From NCBI GenBank assembly GCA_903932385.1, contig CAIZGA010000325.1, positions 1-13,116 on the forward strand: DNA of 13,116 bases, in the 5' to 3' direction. This document shows, piece by piece, positions 1-6,265 of the stretch (its first letter is position 1; every line of letters begins with the position of its first letter). Origin of the DNA: an uncultured Acidobacteriota bacterium (GTDB lineage: Bacteria > Acidobacteriota > Terriglobia > Terriglobales > Acidobacteriaceae). Position numbers and translations under genes: made by a program. The notes under the pieces are model-generated. The model had not been told where the DNA came from. It was given only the letters and a program-made list of their open reading frames with translations, and ran no database searches.

Positions 1-482
1 GCATTGTGTGGGTGGGCAACGACGATTACAGCGACGTGAAGATTGAAGGCGCACACGCGGCCGGGCCAATCTGGGCAGAGTTTATGAAGCGCGCCGTGCA
101 GCTGCCGCAATATTCTGACACGCATGAATTTGCGCCGCCGGATGGCGTGGTGGAATTGAGGCTGGACAAGACAACGAATCTGCTGGCGAATGAAACGTGT
201 CCGAATGATTACACGGTTGCGTTTCTTGAAGGCACGCAGCCGACGGTGACTTGCAACCAGACGCTGGCGCAGCCGCAGGTGGGACTGGTGCAGAAGATTT
301 TTGGCGGCGGTAAACAGCCGACTACTACGGCCGGCACAGCAACACCCGGTGCGGTACAACCCGCAACGCAACCGTCTACGCAGCCGAACAGCGATGCGAA
401 CAATGAATCGCCGAATCCGACTCCGCCGAATAATCCGAACCGGAAGCCGGGATTGCTGGGCAAGATTTTCGGATCCAAATAA
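1..482 (+). CDS. Class A penicillin-binding protein, C-terminal fragment (5' end outside window)
   Basis: The frame is open from the window edge and starts inside the gene; the first full codon is at position 3. Residues encoded at about 3-90 (IVWVGNDD, then a Gly/Ala-rich stretch and PIWAEFMKRA) match the very end of the transpeptidase domain of PBP1A-type murein synthases, where VWVG...PIWxxFM is typical. These are membrane-anchored enzymes that polymerise glycan strands and cross-link peptides in the periplasm. A short conserved C-terminal module follows, with two cysteines (NETCPND and TVTCNQ, about 195-255) that could form a disulfide. After that comes a low-complexity tail rich in Pro, Thr, Gln and Asn (about 306-450), flanked by two copies of KIFG. 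The stop at 480-482 lies 11 bp from the convergent cheR stop. Family assignment is firm; the exact paralogue cannot be told without the N-terminal glycosyltransferase part. Confidence 0.85.
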   Translation, partial: IVWVGNDDYSDVKIEGAHAAGPIWAEFMKRAVQLPQYSDTHEFAPPDGVVELRLDKTTNLLANETCPNDYTVAFLEGTQPTVTCNQTLAQPQVGLVQKIFGGGKQPTTTAGTATPGAVQPATQPSTQPNSDANNESPNPTPPNNPNRKPGLLGKIFGSK

Positions 483-493
483 TTAATTCATTT

Positions 494-1333
494 TTATAGA
501 AATGCAGGTGCGCGGCCGGCGCGGTAATAATACGTGCCGCCGACAAATGCCGCATCGAAGAGATGCTCGACGCCGCAGGCCTGTTCTGCATTGCCCAACA
601 TCAACGTGGCGTGGGGCGCCATCACCTGGCGTATGTTGGTGAGGAGACGGGTTCGATCCTGCGGCTCAAAATAAATCAGCACGTTGCGCAGCAACACCAG
701 ATCAAACTCCGGCATGGGCGGCAAGGGAGCGCAGAGGTTCATCTGGCGAAATTCGCAGAGACGCTGCAGCTCGGGGCGAATCGCCCACTCTTCACCATGA
801 CGCTGAAAATATTTCACCAGTAGACGCGCGGGAAGGCCGCGGTTAACCTCGATGCGTTTGTAGCGCGCGTTTTGCGCGTAGCGAATAACAGCGTTGGAAT
901 AATCAGTGCCGAGAATGCGGATGTCCCACGACTGAACAATATCCGGAAAGGATTCATCGAGCAACATGGCGAGACTGTAGGCTTCCTGACCGGTGGCGCT
1001 GGCGGCGCTCCAGATGCGCAACGAACGCGTGTGACGATTTTGTTCCAGGAGGTGCGGAAGAATTTCATTACGCAGCGCGTGGAAGGAATTGATGTCGCGA
1101 AAAAAGCTGGTCTCGTTGATGGTCATCAACTCTGCCACGGTGCGATGCATCGCGCCCATGGGCTGCACCTGCAGCAGCGCTGCGAAAGCGGAGATTGTTC
1201 CAGCACCGGTTTGCTGCATCAACGGTTGCAATCTTAATTCCAGCAGATTTTTGTAAGATCCATCCACGATGTTTGACGAACAGGTTTGCACGAGTCGTCG
1301 GAAATATTCAAAGTCCTGATCGCTACACGGCAT
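494..1333 (-). CDS. cheR: Chemotaxis protein methyltransferase CheR
   Basis: CheR transfers methyl groups from S-adenosylmethionine to glutamates on chemoreceptors, opposing CheB in adaptation. The 279-residue protein has the usual helical N-terminal domain (about 1-75), the NETSFFRD motif (73-80, R79 being the conserved arginine), the SAM-binding loop SAASATGQEAYS (109-120) and RNVLIYF (216-222). The loop departs from the common GEEPYS form (GQEAYS here) but keeps the second Glu. There is no TPR extension. The frame opens at 1348, but the ATG at 1333 is preferred: GGAGG lies 6 nt upstream (1344-1340), inside the end of cheB. With that start, cheR overlaps cheB by 11 bp, consistent with translational coupling. 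It is the last gene of the cheA-W-Y-B-R operon and converges on the penicillin-binding protein gene. Confidence 0.93.
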   Translation of the reverse strand: MPCSDQDFEYFRRLVQTCSSNIVDGSYKNLLELRLQPLMQQTGAGTISAFAALLQVQPMGAMHRTVAELMTINETSFFRDINSFHALRNEILPHLLEQNRHTRSLRIWSAASATGQEAYSLAMLLDESFPDIVQSWDIRILGTDYSNAVIRYAQNARYKRIEVNRGLPARLLVKYFQRHGEEWAIRPELQRLCEFRQMNLCAPLPPMPEFDLVLLRNVLIYFEPQDRTRLLTNIRQVMAPHATLMLGNAEQACGVEHLFDAAFVGGTYYYRAGRAPAFL

Positions 1334-2516
1334 CGTTTTCCTCCGCATGCATCACGCGCCGCACCAATTCCGCTGCGATGCTTTCAGGGCCGAGGCATTT
1401 GTAGACAGCGCCGCACTCCACCGCTCGTCGCGGCATTCCCCACACAGCAGATGTAGCTTCATCCTGCGCCAACACCAAGCCACCACTGCGCTGCATGGCC
1501 AATGCGCCTGCGGCTCCATCGTTGCCCATGCCGGTGAGAATGACGCCCATGACACCGGCACCGTAGACTTCGACGGCAGAGTGAAAAAGTTTATCGACTG
1601 CGGGCCGGCAATAATTTTCCTGCGGGCCTTGTTCCAGATGCATCGATACTTCGCAACATCTGCCGCGCGATTTCAACACCATGTGCCAATCGCCTTTGGC
1701 AATCCATACATCGCCGGCGCGCAGGAGTTCTCCTTCTACAGCTTCACGAACATGCAGCGGACAGATTGCATTCAACCGATGCGCCAACATCTCTGTAAAG
1801 ATTGCGGGCATGTGTTGAACGATAAGAAGCGGCACGGGAAAATCTGCGGGCAGACGGCTGAGCAATTGCTCGAGCACCGCGGGACCGCCGGTGGAGACGC
1901 CGATAGCAATCGCTTTGATGGGGGCGATTTTCATAGGCAGCGCGGCCATGGGAAAACTGCGCGCGATGATATCGAGACGTGAGACGCCAGCAGCCGGCTG
2001 CAGCTGGCGCAGTTTTCGTTTTGAACTTTGCGCGAGCTCGGCAATTTTCGGCAGCAACTGACGACGCAGTTCCGCGATGGAGGCGTCTGCATTTGCCTGT
2101 GTAGTGGGCTTGGTGACGTAATCGGCAGCGCCGCGCGAGAGTGCATCCAAAGTGGCCTGCGCGCCCTGTGCCGTGTGTGAGCTGAACATGATGACGGGGA
2201 GATGCGGAGCGATTTGCTTTAGATGAGTGAGCGCAGTGAGGCCGTCCATGCGCGGCATTTCAATATCCAACACAAGAATATCGGGCTTGAGATTGCGGAC
2301 TGCGTCGAGGCACTCAATACCGTCACGGGCAACGCCGCAGATTTCTACACGGCAGGCTGGGTCGGCGAGTTGCACGGTGGGCGAGAGTGCGGCGCGCAAA
2401 ACGGAGCGCACGACGACGGAGTCATCGACCAGCAGAACACGCACCGGCGCGGGAACCGGCGATGCGACCTGCACGCGCTGCTGTGGTGATTCGCGAAGCC
2501 CGCTCTTTGCCAGCAT
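1323..2516 (-). CDS. cheB: Protein-glutamate methylesterase/glutaminase CheB
   Basis: CheB removes receptor methyl groups, and deamidates receptor glutamines, when its receiver domain is phosphorylated by CheA. The 397-residue protein has an N-terminal receiver domain (about 26-145) with the acidic pair DD (31-32), phospho-acceptor D84 in VLDIEMPRMDG and K136 in VTKP. A linker of about 55 residues with a basic stretch (SSKRKLR) follows. The catalytic domain (about 200-392) carries the expected triad: S208 in GVSTGG, H235 in VQHMP and D333 in GMGNDG. The frame can be extended to a TTG at 2531, but the ATG at 2516 has GGAG 7 nt upstream (2527-2524) and is preferred. It begins 21 bp after the cheY stop. 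All key residues are present, so a working enzyme is expected. Confidence 0.94.
   Translation of the reverse strand: MLAKSGLRESPQQRVQVASPVPAPVRVLLVDDSVVVRSVLRAALSPTVQLADPACRVEICGVARDGIECLDAVRNLKPDILVLDIEMPRMDGLTALTHLKQIAPHLPVIMFSSHTAQGAQATLDALSRGAADYVTKPTTQANADASIAELRRQLLPKIAELAQSSKRKLRQLQPAAGVSRLDIIARSFPMAALPMKIAPIKAIAIGVSTGGPAVLEQLLSRLPADFPVPLLIVQHMPAIFTEMLAHRLNAICPLHVREAVEGELLRAGDVWIAKGDWHMVLKSRGRCCEVSMHLEQGPQENYCRPAVDKLFHSAVEVYGAGVMGVILTGMGNDGAAGALAMQRSGGLVLAQDEATSAVWGMPRRAVECGAVYKCLGPESIAAELVRRVMHAEENDAV
1340..1344 (-). promoter_or_regulatory. Shine-Dalgarno site that sets the cheR start
   Basis: On the minus strand GGAGG sits 6 nt before the ATG at 1333 and lies within the last codons of cheB. 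The alternative in-frame ATG at 1348 would place this site inside cheR and has no comparable signal of its own, so the shorter start is favoured. Confidence 0.75.
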
Positions 2517-2523
2517 TTTAATT

Positions 2524-2527
2524 CTCC
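2524..2527 (-). promoter_or_regulatory. Shine-Dalgarno site that sets the cheB start
   Basis: GGAG on the minus strand lies 7 nt before the ATG at 2516. The longer TTG start at 2531 would swallow this site, so the ATG is favoured. Confidence 0.6.
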
Positions 2528-2537
2528 GCAATCGACA

Positions 2538-2909
2538 TCAGTTTTCGACGATCCCCATCAACCATAGTTTTTCTTTCAGGCTCTCTTCAGAAAACGGCTT
2601 CATCAGAAATTCGTCGGCACCCAACTGCAGCGCCTTTGAAACGATGGTTGTGTCCGCCTCGGTGGTCACCATCATCACCTTCATTTCGTTAAAGGCTTCC
2701 TGCTCGCGAACCGACTTCACCAGGTCGAGCCCGTTCATGGTGGGCATATTAACATCCACCAGCGCGATGTCGAATTGCGTTCCGCTCGACAGCAGGTCCA
2801 GCGCTTCCCTGCCGTCTGCAGCCTGCGAAGACTCAATCTGCATGCCACGCAACAGGCCGCCGAGAAAATCCCGTATGAAGCGTGAGTCATCAACAATCAG
2901 TGCACGCAT
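2538..2909 (-). CDS. cheY: CheY-type single-domain response regulator
   Basis: This is a stand-alone receiver domain of 123 residues with no output domain, the normal CheY size. It shows the acidic pair D7/D8 (VDDSRF), phospho-acceptor D52 (LVDVNMPTMNG), conserved T82 (MMVTTEAD) and K104 (LMKPFSE). It should accept phosphate from CheA and, by family role, act on the flagellar switch or another motility output; the output is not shown by the sequence. Its place between cheW and cheB supports membership of this chemotaxis pathway. GGAGG lies 8 nt upstream of the ATG (2922-2918), and the gene starts 15 bp after the cheW stop. No cheZ, cheC, cheD or cheX is visible in the window, so the dephosphorylation route is unknown. 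Confidence 0.92.
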   Translation of the reverse strand: MRALIVDDSRFIRDFLGGLLRGMQIESSQAADGREALDLLSSGTQFDIALVDVNMPTMNGLDLVKSVREQEAFNEMKVMMVTTEADTTIVSKALQLGADEFLMKPFSEESLKEKLWLMGIVEN

Positions 2910-2924
2910 CTTTCTCTCCTCCAG

Positions 2925-3410
2925 TTAGACCGCAACGGACGATGACATTGCCATCAACGCCATCGGGTCCAGCCGCTTTAATTCCAGTTGAATCAGCAAA
3001 CCTTTGGGCAGCTTGTACGCGCCGCGCAGCAATGCTTTTCGTTTTGCATCGAGTGTGGACGGAATTGCTTCAAATGTTTCCGCGGTCACCTGCGCGACTT
3101 CACAGACAGCATCCACCAGAAGACCGTACGTGCCACTTTCACCTTCAACCACCAGAGCGCTGCTTAGCTGCTCAAACGGCGGCAGATCAAAAAGCGCGCG
3201 CAGGTTGACGGTGGTGAGAACTTCTCCGCGATACGGTACCAGGCCGCCGATGAAATGCGGCGCGCACGGAACTGAACGCTGCTGCGATGGCCCGAGAATT
3301 TCTGATACTTCGTTGATGTCAACGCCGTACATCTGGCCGCCGACACGCACCGAGCAAAGCGCGCGTGTTTCAACCGCGGACGTGGTCGACACGGAAGTAG
3401 CTGACATCAT
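2925..3410 (-). CDS. cheW: Chemotaxis coupling protein CheW
   Basis: CheW is the SH3-like scaffold that links chemoreceptors to the CheA P5 domain at the cytoplasmic face of the membrane. The 161-residue protein has a short Ser/Thr-rich N-terminus and then the CheW fold. Recognisable elements are GGQMYGVDINEVSEIL (about 24-39) and GLVPYRGEVLTTVNLRALF (about 56-74, with conserved R61). Of the three adjacent possible starts (GTG 3413, ATG 3410, ATG 3407), the ATG at 3410 makes a TGATG junction with the cheA stop and has GAGG 7-8 nt upstream. That one-base overlap implies translational coupling and near-equal synthesis with CheA. A short Ala/Met/Ser tail follows the domain. Confidence 0.9.
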   Translation of the reverse strand: MMSATSVSTTSAVETRALCSVRVGGQMYGVDINEVSEILGPSQQRSVPCAPHFIGGLVPYRGEVLTTVNLRALFDLPPFEQLSSALVVEGESGTYGLLVDAVCEVAQVTAETFEAIPSTLDAKRKALLRGAYKLPKGLLIQLELKRLDPMALMAMSSSVAV

Positions 3411-5716
3411 CACGCCACCTCTAGCTGCATATTGTTTTTGACAGACTCAGAATTTTGGCTGGCCAGAATTTCGCGAACCGTGGCCATGTTCTGCAGCACG
3501 GTCACGCGGTCGCCGATACGCGCCACTTTCGACGTTGCATTTTCTGCGCCGGGCAGATTGGCGTCTGCATAAATATTTCCCCGGGTCACATCCAACACCT
3601 CGCGAACAACAATGCCGACTGCTTCACTCTCGTGATGGATGACGAGAATCTGAACCGGCGTCTGCGCAGCGTTCGTTGACGATGATTCGCTGAGGTCATG
3701 CAGCAGATTGCTCTCATCCAGCAGCGGCAACAGGCCGCCAAGGTATTGCATCACCGGTTGCTGCCCTGCGAACTCAATTCGGTTGAAGGGCACGGTTTCA
3801 ATGCGGTCGACAATCTCCAGCGGCAATGCCATTCTGCGCGGCCGTTCGCCTTTGCGGCCAGTACTGAATACGAGAAATTCCGGCGAGACTTCTGCTTCAA
3901 TTGCCGGCGCGATGGCGGCGTCTTCTTCCACATTGCGCAGGGCAATGTTGGAGCGAATGGCGGCGGCGGTCGGATCGAGAATCAACGCTAGCGAGCCGTT
4001 GCCGAGAATGGTTGCGCCGGAGAAGAGTCCCATCTGGCGCAGCACGACAGAGAGCGGCTTGACGACAATTTCTTCCGGGTCGAGTAGTTCATCGACAACG
4101 AGACCGAAGCGACGGCCGTCGGCATCGAGCACGACCATGAAGAATTTTTTCTGCTCACTTTTCTCCATCGGCAGCTTCAGCAACTCATCCAGTCGAACGA
4201 CAGGCAGCAAGTCGCCGCGCAGGCGATAGACCTGAACGTTGTCGACACGCTCAATTGCCGTACTGACATTTTCTTCCGAAACATAGACCAGCTCAAACAA
4301 CGCGTTCTGTGGGATGGCAAATGTTTCTCCGCAGGCGCGAACGACGAGTGCGGGAACGATGGCGAGAGTGAGCGGAATCCGCAGACGCAGGGTGGTGCCT
4401 TTGCCGAGCGCGGAGTCAAGTTCAACTTTGCCGCCGATTTTTTCTACGTTGGTGCGAACGACATCCATGCCGACGCCGCGGCCGGAAACATTGGTGACTT
4501 TTTCTGCGGTGGAGAAACCCGGCATGAAGACGAGCTGAAAGATTTCCCGCTCGCTCATGTTCTCTGCGTTTTCTGCGGGCACCAAACCCTTATCCACCGC
4601 TTTTTGCAGGATGCGTTTCGGGTCCATGCCGCGGCCGTCATCGCTGACCTCAATGACAACGTGGCCGCCTTCCTGGATGGCGCGCAGGCGAACGGTTCCC
4701 TCCACGGGTTTGCCGATTGCAACCCGGTCCGCTTCCGGCTCCATGCCGTGATCTATCGCGTTGCGCACGGCATGAATGAGCGGGTCCTTGATGGCCTCGA
4801 GCAGGCTTTTGTCCAACTCAGTTTCCTGGCCCACCATGTCGAGCTGCACATGTTTGTTGCAGATGTGGCAGAGGTCACGGACCATGCGCGGAAATTTTTG
4901 GAAGATGTAACTGACCGGCTGCATGCGGGCCTTCATCACGGACTCGCGCAGGTCAGAGGTGACCATGTCGAGTCGGCGGGCCAGCGTGTTGAATCCATGA
5001 TTGACGGAGTTGTGCTGCAGAATCTGATTGCGTGTGAGCACGAGTTCGCCGACGAGATTCATCATGCGATTGAGCAACTCCACATCCACCCGCAAGGTGG
5101 ATTCGGTGGCAGCTTGCGATGCGCCACCCGGGACGTCCGTGGCCCGGCGGTTGTACTGCACAGGCTCTGGGGGCGGTGCTGGCTGCGGGAGTTGCTGCAA
5201 CATAGCCGGAAGCTGTATTGACGCTGTCGATTCTTCTAATGATTTCGCAGTGGCGGCAGCTTTTTTGCGCGAAGCAGCTTTTTTCTTTTCTCGCGATTTG
5301 GCTGCATAGACAGGGCCGGCTTCCAATCCACTCAACTGGTCGAGTTCGCGAATCAATGGCGCATCGTTCATGGCTTCCTCGGCGCCGTCGTCGCCGCTGA
5401 CACTAATGCGCTTCAGGATTCCACGCAGCGCGTCCATGGTGCGCAACAGGATGGTGATGACTTGCTGCGAACTTTTAATTTTTCCTTCGCGCAATAAACC
5501 CAGAACATTTTCCCCACTGTGCGCGAGCGACTCCAACCGATGAAAACCGAGAAAGCCGGTGGTGCCCTTGATGGTATGCACGGCGCGAAATATTTCCGCA
5601 ATCAACGCGGAATCTTCCGGGCGCGACTCCAGTTCCGTCAGGCTGCGTTCCATGCAGTCGAGGCCTTCGTTGCTTTCTATCAGGAACTCTCTAGTCAGGT
5701 CGTCCACACATCTCAT
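3410..5716 (-). CDS. cheA: Chemotaxis histidine kinase CheA with a second C-terminal CheW-like domain
   Basis: CheA is the kinase of the receptor array; it autophosphorylates and passes phosphate to CheY and CheB. In the 768-residue reading: P1 Hpt domain at about 1-105 with phospho-site H47 (RAVHTIKG); a charged, Lys/Ala then Pro-rich linker at about 130-205 with no visible P2 (CheY-binding) domain; P3 dimerisation helices at about 207-270; P4 ATPase at about 271-450 with N319, the DDGRG box (359-363) and GRGVGM; P5 at about 451-590; then another CheW-like domain at about 610-755 (RRMALP, VDRIETVP, GLLPLL). The frame is open to a TTG at 5818, but that would run over the cdd start. ATG 5716 gives a normal P1 start, and GTG 5707 would give a family-like MDDLTREFLIE N-terminus. 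Neither has a good Shine-Dalgarno site, so the start is uncertain by three residues. First gene of the operon. Confidence 0.94.
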   Translation of the reverse strand: MRCVDDLTREFLIESNEGLDCMERSLTELESRPEDSALIAEIFRAVHTIKGTTGFLGFHRLESLAHSGENVLGLLREGKIKSSQQVITILLRTMDALRGILKRISVSGDDGAEEAMNDAPLIRELDQLSGLEAGPVYAAKSREKKKAASRKKAAATAKSLEESTASIQLPAMLQQLPQPAPPPEPVQYNRRATDVPGGASQAATESTLRVDVELLNRMMNLVGELVLTRNQILQHNSVNHGFNTLARRLDMVTSDLRESVMKARMQPVSYIFQKFPRMVRDLCHICNKHVQLDMVGQETELDKSLLEAIKDPLIHAVRNAIDHGMEPEADRVAIGKPVEGTVRLRAIQEGGHVVIEVSDDGRGMDPKRILQKAVDKGLVPAENAENMSEREIFQLVFMPGFSTAEKVTNVSGRGVGMDVVRTNVEKIGGKVELDSALGKGTTLRLRIPLTLAIVPALVVRACGETFAIPQNALFELVYVSEENVSTAIERVDNVQVYRLRGDLLPVVRLDELLKLPMEKSEQKKFFMVVLDADGRRFGLVVDELLDPEEIVVKPLSVVLRQMGLFSGATILGNGSLALILDPTAAAIRSNIALRNVEEDAAIAPAIEAEVSPEFLVFSTGRKGERPRRMALPLEIVDRIETVPFNRIEFAGQQPVMQYLGGLLPLLDESNLLHDLSESSSTNAAQTPVQILVIHHESEAVGIVVREVLDVTRGNIYADANLPGAENATSKVARIGDRVTVLQNMATVREILASQNSESVKNNMQLEVA

Positions 5717-5741
5717 ATCGGGCAAGCTGGGAGACGCATTA
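5715..5741 (-). promoter_or_regulatory. Possible flagellar-sigma (FliA, sigma-28 type) promoter for cheA
   Basis: On the minus strand TAAT (5741-5738) is separated by 15 nt from CCCGATAT (5722-5715). The enterobacterial FliA consensus is TAAA-N15-GCCGATAA, so spacing is exact with 3 of 4 and 6 of 8 matches. The -10 part overlaps the ATG at 5716, so transcription would begin near the GTG at 5707 and give a leaderless cheA message. This is one match in a short region and could be chance. Confidence 0.25.
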
Positions 5742-5771
5742 GCCGCAGTAACGCATAGGTTTCCCCCGCAC

Positions 5772-5800
5772 TTGCTGAATCCCGGCGCAACGAGTAGCCT
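5772..5800 (+). promoter_or_regulatory. Weak sigma-70-like promoter candidate for the nucleoside gene cluster
   Basis: TTGCTG (5772-5777), a 17-nt spacer and TAGCCT (5795-5800) lie just before the cdd ATG at 5808. Each box matches consensus at only 3 of 6 positions. The -10 box is 7 nt from the start codon, so a transcript from here would be leaderless or nearly so, which fits the lack of a clear Shine-Dalgarno site for cdd. Weak evidence. Confidence 0.2.
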
Positions 5801-5807
5801 GAGCGCT

Positions 5808-6239
5808 ATGAGCAGCAACCAACATCCGAGCGGGCTCTCGCTGGAACAGATAGCGATGCTGCGCAGTTTGGCCGCTGAAACTGCGGCAAATGCGCATGCA
5901 CCCTATAGCGGATTTCGCGTAGGCGCGGCCATACTTTTAGAGGGTGGAGAGATTTTCACCGGCTGCAATGTCGAGAATTCCTCTTTTGGGCTTACGAATT
6001 GCGCGGAGCGATCTGCGATATTTTCTGCCGTCAGCAAGCTGGGCAACGGCATCCGGCTGCGCGCCGTGGCTGTTGCAAATTTGAACAACGCTGCCAGTGC
6101 CCCCTGCGGGGCCTGCCGGCAGGTGATGCTGGAATTTTCCACTCAGAATACCTGGGTATTTTTTCCGGGCAGTAAGGGCGAAGGCGACATTCGGTTTTCC
6201 GACTTGCTGCCGCTCGCATTTCAACTGGACAAGAAATAA
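5808..6239 (+). CDS. cdd: Cytidine deaminase
   Basis: This zinc enzyme converts cytidine and deoxycytidine to uridine and deoxyuridine in the cytoplasm, feeding the pyrimidine phosphorylase next door. The 143-residue protein is the size of the small homotetrameric class. Motifs are APYSGFRVGAA (31-41), GCNVENSSFG (52-61), the catalytic CAE (C65, E67) and PCGAC (C100, C103), giving the three cysteine zinc ligands of the tetrameric type. The frame is open further upstream into the antisense of cheA, but the ATG at 5808 is the first sensible start; no strong Shine-Dalgarno site precedes it. It heads the nucleoside cluster, 91 bp from the divergent cheA start, and is followed after 26 bp by the pyrimidine phosphorylase gene. 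Confidence 0.95.
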   Translation: MSSNQHPSGLSLEQIAMLRSLAAETAANAHAPYSGFRVGAAILLEGGEIFTGCNVENSSFGLTNCAERSAIFSAVSKLGNGIRLRAVAVANLNNAASAPCGACRQVMLEFSTQNTWVFFPGSKGEGDIRFSDLLPLAFQLDKK

Positions 6240-6265
6240 AACCAAGCGATAGTCAGGCCGCGCAC

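Noticed and set aside
483..493. A/T-rich 11-bp gap between the penicillin-binding protein and cheR stops as a bidirectional terminator
   Set aside because: There is no inverted repeat in or next to the T-run, so an intrinsic terminator cannot be supported.
1347..1982. Plus-strand open frame opposite cheB (211 codons)
   Set aside because: Shadow of the CheB catalytic domain; translation is Arg/His/Cys-rich and unlike a real protein.
4604..5221. Plus-strand open frame opposite cheA (205 codons)
   Set aside because: It lies within the CheA P3/P4 coding region and has no domain resemblance.
5717..5818. 34-codon N-terminal extension of CheA to a TTG at 5818
   Set aside because: It would overlap the cdd start, has no ribosome-binding site, and precedes a normal Hpt-domain N-terminus; an open frame through a short intergenic region is expected by chance.
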